Assembly (NCBI RefSeq): GCF_014764405.1
Contig: NZ_CP061725.1
Location: 5,518,001-5,582,000 of the forward strand
Length of the DNA stretch: 64,000 bases
Reading direction: 5' to 3'
From: Micromonospora craniellae
GTDB lineage: Bacteria > Actinomycetota > Actinomycetes > Mycobacteriales > Micromonosporaceae
The position numbers and the translations under genes are program-made. The notes under the pieces were generated by a model, which was not told where the DNA came from, made no database searches, and saw only the letters and a list, made by a program, of their open reading frames with translations. Position 1 is the first letter of the stretch, and the number at the start of each line of letters is the position of its first letter. Below, one piece after another: positions 33,725 to 42,825 of this stretch.

Positions 33725-35080
33725 TCACTCGGTCAGCGAGTGCAGGGCCTTGGTGTAGGCGGGCGGGACATAGCTGGGGCCGCCGCCGGAGGTGAAGGCG
33801 TCGGAGGTGGCGGCCGTCGCCCACGCGCTGTCCGGCACGGCGGCTACCAGGGCGCGTACGACGGGTGCGTCCCGCCAGTCGGGTTGCTGGGCGAGCAGGC
33901 TGAGCGCCACCACCGACTCCTCCACCTCGCCGACGCACTCGAACGGCTTGTGCCCGTCGACGCCGAGCAGTTCCCGGTAGCCGGGGATCTGCGTGGAGTC
34001 GGCGAGCAGGTCACCGCCGAAGACGCGGGTGATCCGCTCGCGGGGCATGAACGGGGCGAGGGCCAGGAACACGAAGCGGCACTTGGGGCAGTCGCGGCAC
34101 CAGCGCTCGCTGGCGTCGCGCAGCTTGAACGCCGCGTTGCAGCTGGTCACCACGTCGTCGTACCGGTCGATGGTGGCGAACAGCCGGGCGATGTGCAGCT
34201 CCGACAGCGGGCGCAGCAGGGAGAAGTACGGTTCGACCAGCCCGGCGTGCTCGGCGAGGGCCGCCCGGAGCATTCCTTCGGCCTCCACCCCCTTGGACCA
34301 CTGGTGGTTGACCTCGTGGCCGTTCCAGATCAGGTTCGGGTCGGACGCGGAGCGCTCGTTGGACATCACCACCGGGCCCAGCCCGTGCAGCACGGCGGTG
34401 GCGACCGCGATCAGCGAGTTGATCGCGGTGACCGGGATGTGCCCGTTGCGGGCGCCGGCCGCGTTCAACTCGAACAGCACCGGGTCGAGTCGTCGCCGGG
34501 CGGCCAGCGAGGTGAGCCCGGAGGCCGCGTTCACCGCGTTGATCACGTGGTTCGGATTGACCGAGAAGGGGACCGGGTCCAGGCCGGCGCGACGCATCGC
34601 CTCCAGGCTGACGATCGAGTCCTTGCCGCCGCCGACCGCCGAGAGGGGCCGCCGGCCGGAGTTGTCGTACTCCGGGGCGGCGGCGACCCGGCCGTCCGGG
34701 ATCACCGGGGCCAGTTCGAGCACGTACGGCAACTGGTTGCGGTACGCGTACTCGGCCAGGCCCTTGGTGTAGACGGCGGTGACGAACCCGGCGGCGGCCG
34801 GGCCCAGCGGCGCCGGCAGCACCAGCTGCCCCGGCGCGGCGGCCTTGTAGTAGCTGACGCCGGCCACGACGTGCAGCAGCTCCAGCACCCGGCCGAGCGC
34901 CGCCTCGGCGGCGTCCGACGGTGACTCGTCGGGCACCGGGAGCGTGATCACCTCGGTGAATCGTTGCTCGCCGTCCGGCCCGGTCAGGGCGTAGTCGAAC
35001 AACGCCTCCCCGGTCGAGAGATCGATCGAGTAGGACGGGAAGGTGAACGCGTCCATCCGCGCCAGCTGCGTATTGGGCAC
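33725..35080 (-). CDS. murL: MurL: UDP-MurNAc-L-Ala-L-Glu (or Gly-L-Glu) epimerase
   Basis: 451 aa. MurL, first described in Xanthomonas oryzae, converts the terminal L-glutamate of the nucleotide precursor to D-glutamate using ATP, replacing glutamate racemase. Recognisable features: an ATP-binding PP-loop-like AVGGGKDSIVSLEAMRRAGL (about residues 150-170), NPNHVINAVNAASG, the SNERSASDPNL segment and a CRDCPKCRF cysteine pair (about 340). The divergent neighbour is the matching L-Glu-adding ligase, which makes the assignment strong. In Micromonospora the first residue of the stem can be glycine, so the natural substrate may differ slightly from that of Xanthomonas. Confidence 0.85.
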   Translation of the reverse strand: MPNTQLARMDAFTFPSYSIDLSTGEALFDYALTGPDGEQRFTEVITLPVPDESPSDAAEAALGRVLELLHVVAGVSYYKAAAPGQLVLPAPLGPAAAGFVTAVYTKGLAEYAYRNQLPYVLELAPVIPDGRVAAAPEYDNSGRRPLSAVGGGKDSIVSLEAMRRAGLDPVPFSVNPNHVINAVNAASGLTSLAARRRLDPVLFELNAAGARNGHIPVTAINSLIAVATAVLHGLGPVVMSNERSASDPNLIWNGHEVNHQWSKGVEAEGMLRAALAEHAGLVEPYFSLLRPLSELHIARLFATIDRYDDVVTSCNAAFKLRDASERWCRDCPKCRFVFLALAPFMPRERITRVFGGDLLADSTQIPGYRELLGVDGHKPFECVGEVEESVVALSLLAQQPDWRDAPVVRALVAAVPDSAWATAATSDAFTSGGGPSYVPPAYTKALHSLTE

Positions 35081-35169
35081 ACGCCATACTAGGCCCTGGT
35101 TCGTCCGGCCGTGCCCGGCTCCGCCGGACCCCGCACGTGCCCCGTTGCCGCCACACCCGAGGAGAAGCT

Positions 35170-36519
35170 GTGCGCCTGTCTGACCTGCGCGGACGTACCG
35201 TCGCCGTCTGGGGGGCGGGTCGGGAGGGCCGGGCCGCGGTGATCGCGATCGCCGCTCACGGCCCGGCCGACCTGGTCGCCGTCGACGACAGCGCCAACTT
35301 CCTCTCGCTGCCCTGGGAGGGGCCGCTGGCGGAGGCGGCCCCGCTGGTCACCGGCGAGGAGGGCTTGGCCCGGTTGGTCGCCGCCGACGTGGTGGTCCGG
35401 TCGCCGGGCGTGCCGCAGACCCACCCGTGGCTGGTGGAGCTGCGTCGCCAGGGCGCCACCGTCACCCAGGGCACCTCGCTGTGGATGGCCGACCACGGCC
35501 CGCGCACCGTCGGGGTGACCGGCAGCAAGGGCAAGAGCACCACGTCGAGCCTGATCCACCACCTGCTGACCGCGGTGGACCGGCCGAACGTCTTCGGCGG
35601 CAACATCGGCGTACCGACGCTGGACCTGCCGGAGTCCGAGCTGTACGTGCTGGAGCTGTCCAGCTACCAGTGCAGCGACCTGACCGACTCGCCCCGGGTC
35701 GCGGTGGTCACCGCGCTGTTCCCCGAGCATCTCGACGCGCACGGCGGTGAGCGGGAGTACTACCGGGACAAGCTCAACCTGCTGGCGTACGGCCCACGGA
35801 CGGTCGTGGTGAACGGCGCCGACCCTCGGCTGGCGTTCGAGCTGGGCGACCGGGCGGCGGTACGCGCCGGCAGCGCGGAGTCGGTGAACGTGGCCGCCGG
35901 GCCGGACGGTACGCCCTGGTTCCACCGGGTCGACCAGCCGTTGTTCCCCCGGGCGGTGCTGCCGCTGGTCGGCCGGCACAACGAGGGCAACCTGTGCGTG
36001 GCGTTGGCCGTGCTCGACGCCCTGGGAGTGGACCTGGTCGACCGGAAGGACACGCTGGCCGTGGCGGTCGCCGGGTTCCAGGGGTTGGCGCACCGGTTGA
36101 CCGAGATCAGCGACCCGTCGGGCCTGACGTTCGTCGACGACACGCTGGCGACCAGCCCGTACGCGGCCATGCACGCCATCGATGCGTACGACGGGCGGCC
36201 GTTGACCGTGATCGTCGGTGGCGCCGACCGGGGTGTCGACTACACCCCGCTGCGCGAGCACCTGGCCGAGCGGGAACTGACCGTGATCGGCATCCCGGAC
36301 AGCGGGGCACGCATCGTGGAGGCGCTGGACGGGCTGCCCAAGGTGCGTACCGACCTGGTCGAGGACCTGGCCGACGCGGTCCACCTGGCCCGGCAGGTCA
36401 CGCCGGCCGGTGGCGTGGTCCTGCTGTCGCCGGCCGCCCCCAGCTACGGGCGGTTCCGCAACTTCGAGCACCGCTCGGAGGTCTTCGCCGAAGCGGTACG
36501 CACCACCGCCCCCGCCTGA
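35170..36519 (+). CDS. murD2: MurD2: UDP-MurNAc-L-Ala:L-glutamate ligase
   Basis: 449 aa from a GTG at 35170 with GAGGAGA upstream. Mur ligase fold: an N-terminal Rossmann-like nucleotide-sugar domain (VAVWGAGREGRAAVIAI), the ATP P-loop GVTGSKGKSTTSS (about 115-127), the LELSSYQCSDL and FPEHLDAHGG segments, and the C-terminal GGADRGVDYTPL with LLSPAAPSYGRF. MurD2 attaches L-glutamate rather than D-glutamate and its product is epimerised by MurL, encoded divergently 89 bp away. Ordinary MurD would be the alternative, but the MurL pairing argues against it. Confidence 0.88.
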   Translation: MRLSDLRGRTVAVWGAGREGRAAVIAIAAHGPADLVAVDDSANFLSLPWEGPLAEAAPLVTGEEGLARLVAADVVVRSPGVPQTHPWLVELRRQGATVTQGTSLWMADHGPRTVGVTGSKGKSTTSSLIHHLLTAVDRPNVFGGNIGVPTLDLPESELYVLELSSYQCSDLTDSPRVAVVTALFPEHLDAHGGEREYYRDKLNLLAYGPRTVVVNGADPRLAFELGDRAAVRAGSAESVNVAAGPDGTPWFHRVDQPLFPRAVLPLVGRHNEGNLCVALAVLDALGVDLVDRKDTLAVAVAGFQGLAHRLTEISDPSGLTFVDDTLATSPYAAMHAIDAYDGRPLTVIVGGADRGVDYTPLREHLAERELTVIGIPDSGARIVEALDGLPKVRTDLVEDLADAVHLARQVTPAGGVVLLSPAAPSYGRFRNFEHRSEVFAEAVRTTAPA

Positions 36520-36541
36520 GCGGCCCGGGTCCTCTCGATCG

Positions 36542-37621
36542 TCAGCCGGTCCGGCGGGCGTGCTGACCGACCTCGGCCAGCGTGGTGTGCAGGGCACGCA
36601 TGGAACGGATCGCCGAGCGGATCTCCTGGAGGTAACGGCCGGGGGTGAGGGTGGGCTCCGGCAGGCGGGTCAGGTCGGGCAGGGTGGGGTCGACGCCGAC
36701 GGTGTCGATCTCGCAGCCGTACGGCACGGCCAGGGTGCGCAGCGCGTCGCAGTGCTGGAACGGCACGTAGATCGGTGCGGTGACCAGCAGGACCGGTTCG
36801 TCGGGGAGGAGCCGGGCATGCTCGGCCCAGAACCGTTGGGTGTCGGCGGTGTGCGCGCGACGCCGCTGTGGCTCGCTGGACGGGGCGGCCAGTACCCGCA
36901 CCTGCGGCAGCCCGGTCGGCCGGTAGGTCCGCGACGACCAGGAGTGGTGCGGATGGCCGGCGTCCAGGCCGTCCTCGGAATCCGGCACGCTGCGCCCGAA
37001 CGTGCGCCGGACCGCCGCGTCGAGCACGTCGACCTCGGTGTCGCAGCCGGTCACACCGGCGTCGGCGAGCGTGCGTCGTTCCACTTCCGACAACGGCCGG
37101 TAGCTGCCCAGCACCGCCACCTCGCCGGTGACGCCGACATCGCCGCGCAGCAGATGGGCGGCGTAGGCGACCCGCCGCAGGCAGGCGTGGGCCAGGCCGC
37201 CCAGCACCACCAGGTGCGCGTAACGGGTGCGGGCCGGTGGTCGCGGCCGGACCAGGCCGAGCGTGCTCGCGGCGGCGTGGACCTGGGCGGCGCTGCGCTC
37301 GTCGAGGTCGGGTTCCCGGGCCTCGGGTCGCTCGCGCCCGGCCCGGAAGTCCCAGTGGCGGGCGGAGAACCCGTCGAGCGCGGCCAGCACGGCACCGAGG
37401 TCGCCGGCGGGCCACCTTCCGCCGAAGCCGGCCACCAACTCCCGTATCGGCGGGCTGCCGACCCAGCGGCTGATGCCGTCGAAGATCGCGGCAGCCGGAT
37501 CGGCAGGGTCGCTGCACGGCAGCGGGACGGGATCGCGCCCACCGGTGAGCGGCGGTGGTCCGGTCGGTCCGGCGTCGGGGGGTGACACGGCCACGGGCGG
37601 TGGGACGGGACGCTCGGGCAC
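36542..37621 (-). CDS. Conserved hypothetical protein (359 aa)
   Basis: I do not recognise the family. After a Pro-rich N-terminus (1-35) there is an ordered region with VGSPPIRELVAGFGGRW, then a nucleotide-fold-like core HLVVLGGLAHACLRRVAYAAHLL...GEVAVLGSYRPLSEVERRTL, and a second block LLVTAPIYVPFQHCDALRTLAVPYG. This alternation of beta strands ending in Gly/Ser motifs is reminiscent of DUF218/Rossmann-type folds, but no catalytic motif is firm. The C-terminus is a helical YLQEIRSAIRSMRALHTTL. It converges on murD2, 22 nt apart. Confidence 0.6.
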   Translation of the reverse strand: MPERPVPPPVAVSPPDAGPTGPPPLTGGRDPVPLPCSDPADPAAAIFDGISRWVGSPPIRELVAGFGGRWPAGDLGAVLAALDGFSARHWDFRAGRERPEAREPDLDERSAAQVHAAASTLGLVRPRPPARTRYAHLVVLGGLAHACLRRVAYAAHLLRGDVGVTGEVAVLGSYRPLSEVERRTLADAGVTGCDTEVDVLDAAVRRTFGRSVPDSEDGLDAGHPHHSWSSRTYRPTGLPQVRVLAAPSSEPQRRRAHTADTQRFWAEHARLLPDEPVLLVTAPIYVPFQHCDALRTLAVPYGCEIDTVGVDPTLPDLTRLPEPTLTPGRYLQEIRSAIRSMRALHTTLAEVGQHARRTG

Positions 37622-37858
37622 GGATCGGATCGTACCGGCCGGTGACGCTGCACGGACCGGCGTACCGGCGGAGGATTGGCGGAAAACGTGAGCAGGAGGC
37701 TCTGTCCGTTGCCGGAAACGTGGTCGAAACTGCGGTCGACGACGGAAAGCGTTGACGTTCTGTCAACGGGTGCCGGTCACTGGGCGACACGTTGGCTCTT
37801 GTCCGGGCAGCGACGGCGGTGACACCGTCGCGGTTACCGCGAACCGAAGGGTGCGACG
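37622..37858 (+). promoter_or_regulatory. Promoter/operator region of the aminotransferase-mmsA operon
   Basis: A perfect interrupted palindrome GTTGAC-GTTCT-GTCAAC lies at 37751-37767, about 90 bp upstream of the aminotransferase start, and its left half overlaps a TTGAC -35-like hexamer. Two nearby copies of GGAAAcGTG-type sequence occur at 37680-37689 and 37710-37717. No coding character is seen in the gap. A regulator of the AsnC, PucR or GntR type is plausible. Confidence 0.5.
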
Positions 37859-39151
37859 ATGACCGACGATCTGCTGGCACGGCACAGGGCCGTGCTGCCG
37901 TCCTGGATGCCGCTCTACTACGCCGAGCCGATCGAACTCGTCTCCGGCGAAGGCCGCCGCGTCACCGACGCGCAGGGGCGCACCTACCTGGACTTCTTCG
38001 GCGGGGTGCTGACCAACATGATCGGCTACGACATCGCCGAGATCCGCGAGGCGGTGCAGCAACAGTTGGCCAGCGGGATCGTGCACACCTCGACGCTCTA
38101 TCTGATCCGGCAGCAGGTGGAGTTGGCTGAGAAGATCGCCCGGCTCTCCGGGATCCCGGACGCCCGGGTCTTCTTCACCAACTCCGGCAGCGAGGCCAAC
38201 GAGGCCGCGCTGCTGATGGCGACCAACTACCGCCGCTCGCACCAGATCCTCGCGGTCCGCAACAGCTACCACGGCCGCACGTACGCGACGATGGGCGTCA
38301 CGGGCAACCGGGGCTGGTCGCCCAGTGCGCTCAACCCGCTCCAGGTGGCCTGGCTGCACTCCGGTGAGCGGCTTCGCGGTCTGCTCGCCCGGCTGCCCGA
38401 GGGCGACCGGATCGACGCGGCGGTGGAGGACCTGCGCGAGGTGCTCGCCACCCAGACCTCCGGCGACGTGGCCTGCCTGATCGCCGAGCCGATCCAGGGC
38501 GTCGGCGGGTTCGTGCACCCGCCGGACGGCCTCTTCGCCGGCTGGAAGAAGGTCCTCGACGAGCACAGCATCCTGCTTGTCTCCGACGAGGTGCAGACCG
38601 GCTGGGGGCGTACCGGCGAGCACTTCTGGGGTTACCAGGCCCACGGCGTCACGCCCGACCTGCTCACCTTCGCCAAGGGCATCGGCAACGGGTTCGCCCT
38701 GGCCGGGGTGGTCGGTCGGGCGGACGTGCTGGAGTCGGTGCCGGCGATCAGCTTCTCCACCTTCGGCGGCAACCCGGTCAGCGCCGCCGCCGGCAACGCC
38801 GTCCTGGACTACCTGCTCGACCACGACCTTCAGGCCAACGCCGCCCGGGTCGGCGCGATCCTCGGCGACGGCCTGCGCGCTGCGGTGGCCGGGCTCGACC
38901 AGGTCGCCGAGGTACGCGGCAAGGGCCTGATGCTCGCCGTGGAGTTCGTCCGGCCGGGCACCGGCGAACCGGATCCGGCGCTCACCGGGAAGGTGTTCGA
39001 GGCGTGCCGACAGGGTGGGCTGCTCGTCGGCAAGGGTGGCCTGCACGGCAACGTCCTGCGGATGGGGCCGCCGTTGACGCTCACCGAGGGGGAGGCCCGC
39101 GAGGGACTGGCCATCCTGGTCGAGGCGATCCGCGTGGAGGTTGTTCGATGA
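37859..39151 (+). CDS. Class III aminotransferase (beta-alanine/GABA type)
   Basis: 430 aa from ATG 37859. PLP-dependent class III transaminase: FTNSGSEANEAALLMA (phosphate-binding), SYHGRTYATMG, LIAEPIQGVGGFVHPP, LVSDEVQTGWGRTGEHFWGYQ and the Schiff-base lysine in TFAKGIGNG. It transfers an omega or beta amino group to pyruvate, glyoxylate or 2-oxoglutarate. The gene for MmsA overlaps its stop (ATGA), so beta-alanine or 3-aminoisobutyrate (to malonate or methylmalonate semialdehyde) is the likeliest substrate; alanine-glyoxylate aminotransferase is an alternative. Confidence 0.85.
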   Translation: MTDDLLARHRAVLPSWMPLYYAEPIELVSGEGRRVTDAQGRTYLDFFGGVLTNMIGYDIAEIREAVQQQLASGIVHTSTLYLIRQQVELAEKIARLSGIPDARVFFTNSGSEANEAALLMATNYRRSHQILAVRNSYHGRTYATMGVTGNRGWSPSALNPLQVAWLHSGERLRGLLARLPEGDRIDAAVEDLREVLATQTSGDVACLIAEPIQGVGGFVHPPDGLFAGWKKVLDEHSILLVSDEVQTGWGRTGEHFWGYQAHGVTPDLLTFAKGIGNGFALAGVVGRADVLESVPAISFSTFGGNPVSAAAGNAVLDYLLDHDLQANAARVGAILGDGLRAAVAGLDQVAEVRGKGLMLAVEFVRPGTGEPDPALTGKVFEACRQGGLLVGKGGLHGNVLRMGPPLTLTEGEAREGLAILVEAIRVEVVR

Positions 39152-40638
39152 ACCTGATCGGGCACTTCGTGGACGGCAAGCGGGTCGGCGGCACCTCGAC
39201 CCGACGCGGGGACGTGTTCGACCCGGCCACCGGTCGGCGTACCGGGCAGGTGGAGCTGGCCTCCGCCGCGGACGTGGCGGTCGCCGTCGAGGCGGCCGAG
39301 CGCGCGGCGCGTACCTGGCGGGACGCGTCGCTGGCGAAGCGAACGGCGGTGCTGTTCGCCTTCCGGGAGCTGGTCAACGCGCGTCGGGACCGGCTCGCCG
39401 AGGTGATCACGGCCGAGCACGGCAAGGTGCTCGCCGACGCCGCCGGGGAGGTGCAGCGCGGTCTGGAGGTCATCGAGTACGCCTGCGGCATCCCGTCGGC
39501 GCTGCGCGGCGGTTTCAGCGAGAACGTCTCCACCGAGGTCGACTCGTACAGTCTGCGGCAGCCGCTCGGGGTGGTCGCGGTGATCAGCCCGTTCAACTTC
39601 CCGGTGATGGTGCCGCTGTGGTTCGTGCCGGTGGCGGTCGCCGCCGGCAACGCGGTGGTGCTCAAGCCGAGCGAGAAGGACCCGAGCGCGGCGTTGCTGC
39701 TGGCCGAGTGGTTCGCCGAGGCGGGACTGCCCGACGGGGTGCTGAACGTGGTCAACGGCGACGCCGAGGCCGTCGACGCGCTGCTGGACCACCCGACGGT
39801 CAGGGCGGTGTCCTTCGTCGGCTCCACCCCGGTGGCCCGGCACGTCTACCAGCGTGGCACCACGGCCGGTAAGCGGGTGCAGGCGCTCGGCGGTGCGAAG
39901 AACCACATGGTGGTACTGCCCGACGCAGATCTGGACCTGGCCGCCGATGCGGCGGTCAACGCCGGGTTCGGGTCGGCGGGGGAGCGGTGCATGGCGATCT
40001 CGGCGCTGGTCGCCGTGGAGCCGGTCGCCGACGACCTGGTGGCCCGGATCGCGGACCGGGTGGCCGGGCTGCGCACCGGCGACGGGCGGCGTGGCTGCGA
40101 CATGGGTCCGCTGGTCACCGCCGCGCACGCGGACCGGGTCCGGTCCTACGTCGAGGCGGGGGTAGCGGCCGGCGCGGTGGCGGTGGTGGACGGCCGGGAC
40201 GTGACGCCCGACGGTGACCCGGACGGCTTCTGGCTGGGTCCGACGCTGTTCGACCGGGTCACCCCGGACATGTCGATCTACACCGACGAGATCTTCGGCC
40301 CGGTGCTCTCGGTGTTGCGGGTGGGCTCTTACGACGAGGCGGTGGCGTTGGTCAACGCCAGCCCGTACGGCAACGGCACAGCGATCTTCACCAACGACGG
40401 CGGTGCGGCCCGCCGCTACCAGCACGAGGTGGAGGCCGGCATGGTCGGCGTCAACGTGCCGATCCCGGTGCCGATGGCGTACTACTCGTTCGGCGGCTGG
40501 AAGGCGTCGCTCTTCGGTGACCTGCACGCGCACGGCGCCGACGGGGTGGCGTTCTTCACCCGGGGCAAGGTGGTCACCAGCAGGTGGTTGGACCCCCGCC
40601 ACGGCGGGGTCAACCTCGGCTTCCCCACCCAGACCTGA
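39148..40638 (+). CDS. mmsA: CoA-acylating methylmalonate/malonate-semialdehyde dehydrogenase
   Basis: 496 aa, starting at an ATG that overlaps the aminotransferase stop. ALDH fold with MmsA hallmarks: IGHFVDGKRVGGTSTRRGDVFDPATG, PFNFPVMVPLWFVPVAVAAGNAVVLKPSEKDPS, the glutamate-lacking GGAKNHMVVLPDADLD motif, the catalytic Cys in GSAGERCMAIS and the C-terminal PFGGW-type FGGWKASLFGD. It converts the semialdehyde, NAD+ and CoA to acetyl-CoA or propionyl-CoA and CO2. Its 3' end overlaps the convergent acyltransferase gene by 29 bases. Confidence 0.92.
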   Translation: MNLIGHFVDGKRVGGTSTRRGDVFDPATGRRTGQVELASAADVAVAVEAAERAARTWRDASLAKRTAVLFAFRELVNARRDRLAEVITAEHGKVLADAAGEVQRGLEVIEYACGIPSALRGGFSENVSTEVDSYSLRQPLGVVAVISPFNFPVMVPLWFVPVAVAAGNAVVLKPSEKDPSAALLLAEWFAEAGLPDGVLNVVNGDAEAVDALLDHPTVRAVSFVGSTPVARHVYQRGTTAGKRVQALGGAKNHMVVLPDADLDLAADAAVNAGFGSAGERCMAISALVAVEPVADDLVARIADRVAGLRTGDGRRGCDMGPLVTAAHADRVRSYVEAGVAAGAVAVVDGRDVTPDGDPDGFWLGPTLFDRVTPDMSIYTDEIFGPVLSVLRVGSYDEAVALVNASPYGNGTAIFTNDGGAARRYQHEVEAGMVGVNVPIPVPMAYYSFGGWKASLFGDLHAHGADGVAFFTRGKVVTSRWLDPRHGGVNLGFPTQT

Positions 40639-42097
40639 GCAGGCGCAGGACGCCCGCCCCGGCCAGGTAGGCGACCAGGGCGGCGACGGGCAGCCCGAGC
40701 GGTTCAGGCGCGGTCTTCGCGGTGGCGCTGTTGGCCACCAGGGCGTATCCGACGGCGGCGAAACCGGCGACGGTCAGCGCGCCGCGCACGGCCGCCCGCC
40801 GGCTGATCGGCCGCCCGCCACCTGGTGGATGGCCGTCTTCCGGCGGGTGGGCGGCACCGTCGTCGGTCCGGGCCGGGGCGGGCTTCGAGTCGTCGGGCCC
40901 GTCCCGGCGACTCGCGGTGGAGCGGCCGGTGCGGGCCTCGATCGGGCCGAAGACCGCGACCAGCGCGGCGAGCACCACGGCGAGCAGCAGCACCCAGGGC
41001 AGCCGCCAAGCCAGCCAGGCCGCCGACCCGGCCGGAGGGGTGGGTAGGACGCCCAGCCAGTCCAGCGCGCCGACCAGCAGGATCACGGCGCTCAGGTGCC
41101 ACAGGAAGACGGTGAGCACGACCGAGTTGACGGCGATCACCGCCTGCCACGGGCGGCTGCGGTGCAGCCACCGTTCGGCCCGCTCCCGCAGCAGCAGGAT
41201 CAGCCCGAGTTGGGCGGTGGCCACGGCCAGCAATGCCACGCTCGGCGGTGCGGCGTTGTCCAGCCGCTGCCCGGGCAGATTGATCATACTGACCGGGTAC
41301 GGGCCCGGGCCGGTGAGCAGCACCGCGACCCCCAGACCGGCGACGAGCAGGACCAGGGCGGCGCGGCGGGACATCGGCAGGCAGCGGGTCCGCAGGCCGA
41401 GTCGGGCGCCGGCCGGGCGGTTTCCGGTCGGATGGCAGTGCCCCCGGCGAGCGTCGAACCAGGCGAAGCCGACCTGGTGCACGGCCAGCCAGCCGAGCAG
41501 GTAGTTGGGCAGGGCCGCCGCCTCAGGACCGACCGCCCGGCCGAGGTCTCCGGCGGCCACGAGCAACGCCAGCGCGACCGGTACGGCCAGTCCGAAACGG
41601 CGGTGCAGCGCGTACATGAGCGGGGTCAGCGGCACCACCACGAGATAGGCGGCGAGGAACCACAGCGGGATCGTGGCGAACCAGACGACGGTGCGCACCA
41701 TGCTCGGCTCGACGCCGACCACCCTGGCGACCAGCGCGCCCCCGGCCAGCACCAGCACCAGCGCGCTGGTCGGGCGTAACAGCCGGGCGCTCCGCCCGAG
41801 CAGCCACCCGGCCGCGTCGCCGCCACGCCCCCGGTGCGCGGCCAGCGAGGCGGCGTTGGCGTAGCCGCCGACCAGGAAGAACACCGGCATCACCTGGACC
41901 GCCCAGGTCAGCGGATAGGCCCATGGGATCGCGGGCAGGGCGGAGTGGCCGTCGGGCTGCCCGTGCTCGTCGTAGCGGATCGCCGCGACCGCCCAGTGCC
42001 CGAGGACGACCATCATGATCGCCATGGCCCGCAGCAGGTCGAGGTAGCGCTCACGGTCGGCCGGCGTCCGGGCGGCGAGTCGGGCCAGGCGGCGCAT
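40610..42097 (-). CDS. Acyltransferase-3 family integral membrane protein
   Basis: 495 aa from ATG 42097; a longer open frame to 42397 has no support. The family motifs RYLDLLRAMAIMMVVLGHW (first span) and MPVFFLVGGYANAASLAAHR are clear, and about ten hydrophobic segments follow, including SALVLVLAGGALVARVVGV, WFLAAYLVVVPLTPLMYALHRRF and LTVFLWHLSAVILL. A charged cytoplasmic insert (about 400-445) lies before the last one or two spans. Such proteins O-acylate sugars, peptidoglycan or lipids at the membrane; the acceptor is unknown. Confidence 0.85.
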   Translation of the reverse strand: MRRLARLAARTPADRERYLDLLRAMAIMMVVLGHWAVAAIRYDEHGQPDGHSALPAIPWAYPLTWAVQVMPVFFLVGGYANAASLAAHRGRGGDAAGWLLGRSARLLRPTSALVLVLAGGALVARVVGVEPSMVRTVVWFATIPLWFLAAYLVVVPLTPLMYALHRRFGLAVPVALALLVAAGDLGRAVGPEAAALPNYLLGWLAVHQVGFAWFDARRGHCHPTGNRPAGARLGLRTRCLPMSRRAALVLLVAGLGVAVLLTGPGPYPVSMINLPGQRLDNAAPPSVALLAVATAQLGLILLLRERAERWLHRSRPWQAVIAVNSVVLTVFLWHLSAVILLVGALDWLGVLPTPPAGSAAWLAWRLPWVLLLAVVLAALVAVFGPIEARTGRSTASRRDGPDDSKPAPARTDDGAAHPPEDGHPPGGGRPISRRAAVRGALTVAGFAAVGYALVANSATAKTAPEPLGLPVAALVAYLAGAGVLRLLRSGWGSRG

Positions 42098-42275
42098 GAT
42101 CCCGAGGGTATGCGCTCGCGGCGGCGAGCGTGCGGCTGACAGCCCCGGAGTCGTTCCGGAGTGCCTGAGTGTCCGAGTGCGAGTCCCAGACGAGTGCCCA
42201 AAGTGGGATGCCCGAGTGCGAGTGTGCACGGCGGGTGGAGAAAGAGCGGCGGATGGCGAACGGGCGGCCGGTGGG
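42098..42275. other. Non-coding gap with short direct repeats
   Basis: The 12-mer CCGAGTGCGAGT occurs at 42173-42184 and 42212-42223, among several GAGTGC units. I see no gene, hairpin or promoter that I can support. It separates the acyltransferase start from the end of the degenerate kinase gene. Confidence 0.4.
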
Positions 42276-42825
42276 TCAGGTGAGTGAGGGGACCAGGCGG
42301 GCGTGCAGGGCGGCCGGGTCGGTTGCCTCGGGGAGGTCCCGGGCGGCCAGCCAGGCGGCTGCTGCTGCGCCGTCCCCGGCCCGTCGGACCGGTGCATGTG
42401 GCCAGCGTCGCCGGGCCTCGGTGCGGACGGCGGCGGCGTCGAGCACCAGCGGGGCGAGTCGGGACAATTCCACCGGAGGGCGGCGGGTGACGGCCTGTAC
42501 GAGCGCGTCGACGGTGGCCCGGGGGCGGGCCGCGATCTGGGCGGAGCCGATCAGTTCGGTGAGCACCCGCCGGCCGAGTTCGCCCGGGTCGGTCCCGCTG
42601 TCGAGCCAGCCCGATGACACCGGCGCGGACCCGGGTCGGGTCGATGCCGGCGAGAGCCGCGCGCAGTGCGGTCAGGAGTTCCCCGGCGGCGCGGGTGGCA
42701 CCGTGACTCGTGGGGTTGCCGCCGCCGGCTCGGCCGGTGCCGAGGCGGTCGCCGTCGAGGGTCACGGCGAGCGCCCGGGTGGACGTACCGCCGATATCGA
42801 GGCCGAGCACGACGGTGCCGGACAT
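42276..42825 (-). pseudogene. N-acetylglucosamine kinase-like (BadF/BadG) gene, internal deletion
   Basis: From ATG 42825, with AAGGAGG nine bases upstream, the frame encodes the N-terminal ATPase motif VVLGLDIGGTSTRALAV and about 70 residues to VRAGVIG. It then passes out of frame at about 42610. A second frame holds C-terminal sequence SSGWLDSGTDPGELGRRVLTEL...ATVDALVQAVTRRPPVELSRLAPLVLDAA and RRAGDGAAAAAWLAARDL, ending at 42276. About 183 codons remain of a protein normally 310-330 aa, so much of the sugar-binding core is deleted. It lies upstream of intact GlcNAc/chitobiose genes that it would have served. Confidence 0.75.

Noticed and set aside
42173..42223. Short GAGTGC repeats as a CRISPR-like or iteron array
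   Set aside because: Only two exact 12-mers exist with irregular spacing and no cas or rep gene nearby.
42098..42397. Extended N-terminus of the acyltransferase-3 protein
   Set aside because: Low-complexity Pro/Ser/Arg sequence with no ribosome site; the first membrane motif follows ATG 42097 as usual in the family.
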